NCBI GenBank assembly: GCA_003151475.1 | Contig: PLXQ01000067.1 | Coordinates: 1-35,106, forward strand | Reading direction: 5' to 3' | Source: Acidimicrobiaceae bacterium | GTDB taxonomy: Bacteria > Actinomycetota > Acidimicrobiia > Acidimicrobiales > UBA8190 | Length of the DNA: 35,106 nt | Part shown: positions 32,436 through 35,106 of the stretch, in pieces | How the letters are laid out: every line of letters starts with the position of its first letter | Position numbering within the stretch: the first letter of the stretch is position 1 | The notes under the pieces: model-generated | What the model was told of the DNA's origin: nothing | What the model saw: only the letters and a program-made list of their open reading frames with translations | The model's database searches: none | Position numbers and translations under genes: made by a program

Positions 32436-32921
32436 ATGGCACGGATCTCATTCCCCGAACACGGACTCGGCGAGCATGTCGACTGGGCTCTCATGCGGCC
32501 GGAGATGGCCGTTGGTATGGGAGCTCTGTCCAAGGCCGTCTACGAGAACACCCAGCTCGATCTGCGTGAGCGGGAGGCGGCGCGCTGGACGATCGCGCTG
32601 ATCAACGACTGCGTCGTCTGTCAGGACACCCGCGCCCGCGAAGGAGCGGCCCATGGCGTGGACGACGGCTTCTACGGCGAAGTCGCCTCGTGGGGCACGA
32701 GCACGGTCCTCACCGATCGCGAGCGGCTGGCGGCGGAATTCGCCCAGCGTTTCGCACTCGAGCACCAGCAGATGGACGATGACTTCTGGGACCGGCTCCG
32801 GGCCGCCTACACCGACGACGAGGTGGCCGACCTCACCATGTGCTGCGGGATGTTCCTCGGTCTCGGCCGCATCCTGGCCGTCCTCGGCGTCCGGGCACCC
32901 GACGAGCGCATCCTCGTCTGA
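32436..32921 (+). CDS. Carboxymuconolactone decarboxylase/AhpD-like protein
   Basis: 161 aa, all-helical. The AhpD-type core is visible: REREAARWTIALINDCVVCQ with the redox CxxC pair Cys59/Cys62, followed by DTRAREGAAHGVDD, which lies where AhpD has its catalytic histidine (here His73 or an Arg nearby). The C-terminal helices include DDEVADLTMCCGMFLGLGRI. AhpD members reduce peroxiredoxin partners; decarboxylase members lack the CxxC, so a peroxidase-related thiol role is preferred. No peroxiredoxin gene lies nearby. It is preceded by a leaderless-type promoter. The 226 nt after the stop contain no gene I can support. Confidence 0.84.
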   Translation: MARISFPEHGLGEHVDWALMRPEMAVGMGALSKAVYENTQLDLREREAARWTIALINDCVVCQDTRAREGAAHGVDDGFYGEVASWGTSTVLTDRERLAAEFAQRFALEHQQMDDDFWDRLRAAYTDDEVADLTMCCGMFLGLGRILAVLGVRAPDERILV

Positions 32922-33147
32922 CTCGGGCCGACCGCCCGCGCCGGCGTGACCGATTCACCGCCCGAAAGGACCTTCATCAGCAGAAGTGGGTACGACGTAG
33001 CCGCCACTCGCACGTCGAGATCTTTCACGCTTGTTCGTGGTTCGGGTCGCCGAAAAGTGGTTACCCAAGCAGCGTGGGCGACCGTCTCGCACCGTTAGAA
33101 GTGCCAATGGTCGTTCCGCATTCGGACGCGCTTTTGGCCCCTTCTTC

Positions 33148-34422
33148 TCAGTGATTTCCCGCCATGGTCCAATGCCCACCACCATCCGATGTTCGATACA
33201 GAGTGTCATTGGGAGACAGGATGGCCCAGCCGTGTTGAGCATCCGTGAATGTCAGCTGTATGACCCCCCCGTTTGCGGGCAGGCCCTGAGGTGCCCAGGT
33301 CTTGCCACCATCGGTTGATTCGATCAGGGTTCCGTTGTCGAGGGCGATCAAGAGGCGGCCCGGGCCCACCGATATCACCTGTGTGACGATGCCCGACGCG
33401 GGAAGACGACCAGCACCTGGTTGCGTGCCAGAGTTCGATGTGGCGACGAGCACCCACGTGCTCCCGGCGTCGACGGAGTGATACAACTCCTTTGTCTGAG
33501 TGTCGCTTGGTGTTGCCCCGCTGCAGAGTGCCCAGACATCGTGCCTGCTCGATGCGGCCAGATGCTGGAGTTGGGCGCAGAGTCCCGGAAACTGATGGCT
33601 CATCCACGAGAACCCACCATTTTCGGTGACATAGAGCGTTCTGTCAGTGGCCTGAGCGGTCAGAAATGCGTCCTGCTCAGACGTACGTAGGAGTTGAAGG
33701 TACGGGTATTGCAGCATCGGCGCCCCGCGCACGACGCGCCACGGTCCGCCGTCGGTGGGGGCCGAGTAGATAGTGGAGCTGCATCCGGGAACGCCTGGCG
33801 GACACGGTCGACTCAGGGCCCACGTCTTGTTGCCCACAATGGAGAGGTCCGTTACCAGTCCCGGCGGGCCGCTCTCTTCGAAAGTCTTGCCACCGTTGTG
33901 CGTGACAAATGTCTTCGAGCCATAGATCCATCCGTCCTTGCCATTGGTAACAAAGTTGACGAATGGGTATGAAGCGTGGCTGCCCGGATATGTCACGTGG
34001 AGAGCGTGACCAACGGGTGTCCACGTCCGACCACCGTCGCCAGTTTTCACGATCTTCAGCGAGCATGCCGTATTGGCGGTTGGAGACAAGGAGCAGTCTT
34101 GCTCCATACCGATGCCTTCGGTCGTATTGGCGAAGTACACATCGGTGAGCCCATTGGAGGGTCCGGACAGCTCGACGATCCGAGCCATGGGAGAGATCCG
34201 CAGATAGCCAACCGGATTGCCAAGATGGCCACCCGGATCGGTGAGCACCAGCCCGACTATCGCTGACACCACGGCCAGAAAGACAAGACCGGTCGAGGTC
34301 GTTCTCCGCACACGTCGTTGATGCGCCCCACGCGTCTTCACCCTTGCAAGACCGGTCGAACTATCGGGCGTGTATGAGCGACCGGCCACTTCGAGCAGTT
34401 GGGCGATATTGTCGTCAGTCAT
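33148..34422 (-). CDS. Membrane-anchored Ycf48/BNR-like propeller protein, partner of the ECF sigma factor
   Basis: 424 aa from the ATG at 34422, chosen because GGAGG sits 6 nt upstream and it overlaps the sigma factor stop by 8 nt. Residues 1-40 are polar and basic, 44-60 a membrane helix (TGLVFLAVVSAIVGLVL), the rest extracytoplasmic. It contains six Asp-box-like repeats ending in aromatic residues: GDGGRTW, HNGGKTF, ENGGFSW, VDAGSTW, TDGGKTW and SDGGGHW, as in six- or seven-bladed BNR/Ycf48-like propellers. I see no zinc-binding anti-sigma HxxxCxxC motif. Co-translation with the sigma gene suggests the short cytoplasmic segment could bind the sigma factor and the propeller sense a signal; that is inference. 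Base composition is lower in G+C than the rest of the window. Confidence 0.8.
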   Translation of the reverse strand: MTDDNIAQLLEVAGRSYTPDSSTGLARVKTRGAHQRRVRRTTSTGLVFLAVVSAIVGLVLTDPGGHLGNPVGYLRISPMARIVELSGPSNGLTDVYFANTTEGIGMEQDCSLSPTANTACSLKIVKTGDGGRTWTPVGHALHVTYPGSHASYPFVNFVTNGKDGWIYGSKTFVTHNGGKTFEESGPPGLVTDLSIVGNKTWALSRPCPPGVPGCSSTIYSAPTDGGPWRVVRGAPMLQYPYLQLLRTSEQDAFLTAQATDRTLYVTENGGFSWMSHQFPGLCAQLQHLAASSRHDVWALCSGATPSDTQTKELYHSVDAGSTWVLVATSNSGTQPGAGRLPASGIVTQVISVGPGRLLIALDNGTLIESTDGGKTWAPQGLPANGGVIQLTFTDAQHGWAILSPNDTLYRTSDGGGHWTMAGNH

Positions 34423-34924
34423 TGTCAACCTCCGTGGTCGTGCGATCATCCAACGGAAGGGTCCGAAGATGAGCAAGAGCGGCATGGAGCGTCGCCTTCA
34501 CCGTTCCTTCACGACACTGCATAACCTTGGCTACCTGTTTCACGGGAAGGTCGGCGTGGTAGCGGAGCACGATTGCCAGACGTTGACGGGGCGCCAACTG
34601 GCCAAGTGCGGTCATGATTGCCAGGTGCGTCGCAACCCCCGCAGCAGGGTCCTGACTTTCGGTTCCCGAAGGGAGAGCCGAGGGAGAACGATCACGACGA
34701 CGCTGCTGTCGGCGCGCCTCTCGTACCGCAACGACAAAGACCCATGTCGCCGGCCGATCAAGGCGTGATACAACGTTCCACTTTCGGAAGGCTCGGGCGA
34801 ACGCCTCTTGGGCAGCGTCCTCAGGATCGCAGTGGTCACCCATACCGAGCCACAAGGCGCGACAGATGCGGGGATACTGGACCTGAAAGAACTCCTCAAA
34901 GGATTCCGTCGTAGTCGCCATCAT
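34415..34924 (-). CDS. ECF-family RNA polymerase sigma factor (SigE-like)
   Basis: 169 aa. Region 2 spans about residues 8-75, with FFQVQYPRICRALWLGMGDH, then DPEDAAQEAFARAFRKW, which would contact core polymerase and the -10 element. A variable linker (77-103) is followed by region 4 (about 104-160): LAPRQRLAIVLRYHADLPVK, then QVAKVMQCREGTVKATLHAA, the helix-turn-helix that reads the -35 element. There is no C-terminal extension. Start alternatives are adjacent ATGs at 34924 and 34921. TATCTC lies 7 nt before ATG 34924, close to the leaderless pattern; no canonical ECF autoregulatory promoter was recognised upstream. It overlaps the propeller gene by 8 nt, so both come from one transcript. 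Confidence 0.92.
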   Translation of the reverse strand: MMATTTESFEEFFQVQYPRICRALWLGMGDHCDPEDAAQEAFARAFRKWNVVSRLDRPATWVFVVAVREARRQQRRRDRSPSALPSGTESQDPAAGVATHLAIMTALGQLAPRQRLAIVLRYHADLPVKQVAKVMQCREGTVKATLHAALAHLRTLPLDDRTTTEVDND

Positions 34925-35011
34925 CTCATTAGAGATAGAGGCACGACGAGGCCCAAAGGTTTAGCCCGGATCCACCGAATAACCACTGGTGGTTGACGTG
35001 AGCTGTGCGGC

Positions 35012-35106
35012 TCATGAGCTCCAGGCGTCGATGCTTCGTGTGAGGCGCAACACTGACTCGAGGGCGTGTTGGGTCAGAGCTTCCTGCTGTTTCAGAGTTC
35101 TGTCCG
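35012..35106 (-). CDS. C-terminal end of a gene entering from the right edge (partial)
   Basis: On the - strand the last bases of the window read, in one open frame ending at the TGA at 35014-35012, about 30 residues such as RTLKQQEALTQHALESVLRL and SIDAWSS. The amphipathic helical character suggests a real protein C-terminus, and the sigma factor gene lies downstream on the same strand. No family can be named from so little. Confidence 0.35.
   Translation of the reverse strand, partial: DRTLKQQEALTQHALESVLRLTRSIDAWSS

Noticed and set aside
32955..33318. Short open frames on both strands between the AhpD-like and propeller genes
   Set aside because: Less than 100 codons each, overlapping the propeller gene end, with no start signal and no recognisable protein character.

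Overview
The window is high-GC DNA (two 60-base lines counted by hand gave about 75% in korA and about 57% near the right end) with the gene content of an Actinomycetota chromosome. Three things point there: a block gcvH - garA-like FHA gene - ftsR-like MerR gene - DUF151 nuclease, with a pgsA-like gene nearby, matching a well-known mycobacterial neighbourhood (Rv1822-Rv1829); a two-subunit KorAB 2-oxoacid:ferredoxin oxidoreductase; and many start codons placed 6-8 nt after a TANNNT box, as in leaderless actinobacterial transcripts. A deep-branching group such as Acidimicrobiia is my best guess, but no gene proves it.

Left end (1-1146): the 3' end of a 23S rRNA, a 5S rRNA and a UUCG-loop terminator close an rRNA operon; a PrmC-related methyltransferase gene converges on it. 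Next (1336-7443) is a complete oligopeptide-type ABC importer in an unusual layout: a fused double ATPase on the + strand meets, tail to tail, a lipoprotein-permease-permease operon on the - strand. A perfect 18-bp inverted repeat separates the binding-protein gene from the permeases.

Central metabolism (7635-14903, + strand): a TPR protein with a long Arg/Pro/Thr/Ser-rich N-terminus, threonine aldolase, class I fructose-bisphosphate aldolase, and korA-korB. A toxin-antitoxin-like nucleotidyltransferase/HTH pair and a DUF1015 gene follow on the - strand (15193-17583).

Second + strand block (17688-27012): an MFS exporter with its own MerR regulator, a CDP-alcohol phosphatidyltransferase, a mannose-1-phosphate guanylyltransferase-like fusion with a degenerate phosphomannomutase domain, gcvH, a garA-like gene, an ftsR-like gene, hpt, a DUF151 nuclease and a DUF4232 lipoprotein. 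GarA-family proteins control enzymes at the 2-oxoglutarate node, so garA and korAB in one window may be functionally connected.

Right end (27087-35106): a YhdH-type oxidoreductase and an S9 peptidase whose start codons overlap head to head, a GT87-like membrane protein, a small membrane-anchored protein, an AhpD-like protein, then a lower-GC segment with an ECF sigma factor co-translated with a membrane-anchored Ycf48/BNR-like propeller protein. No CRISPR array, insertion sequence, prophage or tRNA was seen. The most interesting signals are the pervasive leaderless promoters (three with the -10 box sharing bases with the upstream stop codon), the zinc-ribbon GarA variant, the two active-site-degenerate enzymes, and the sigma factor/propeller pair.
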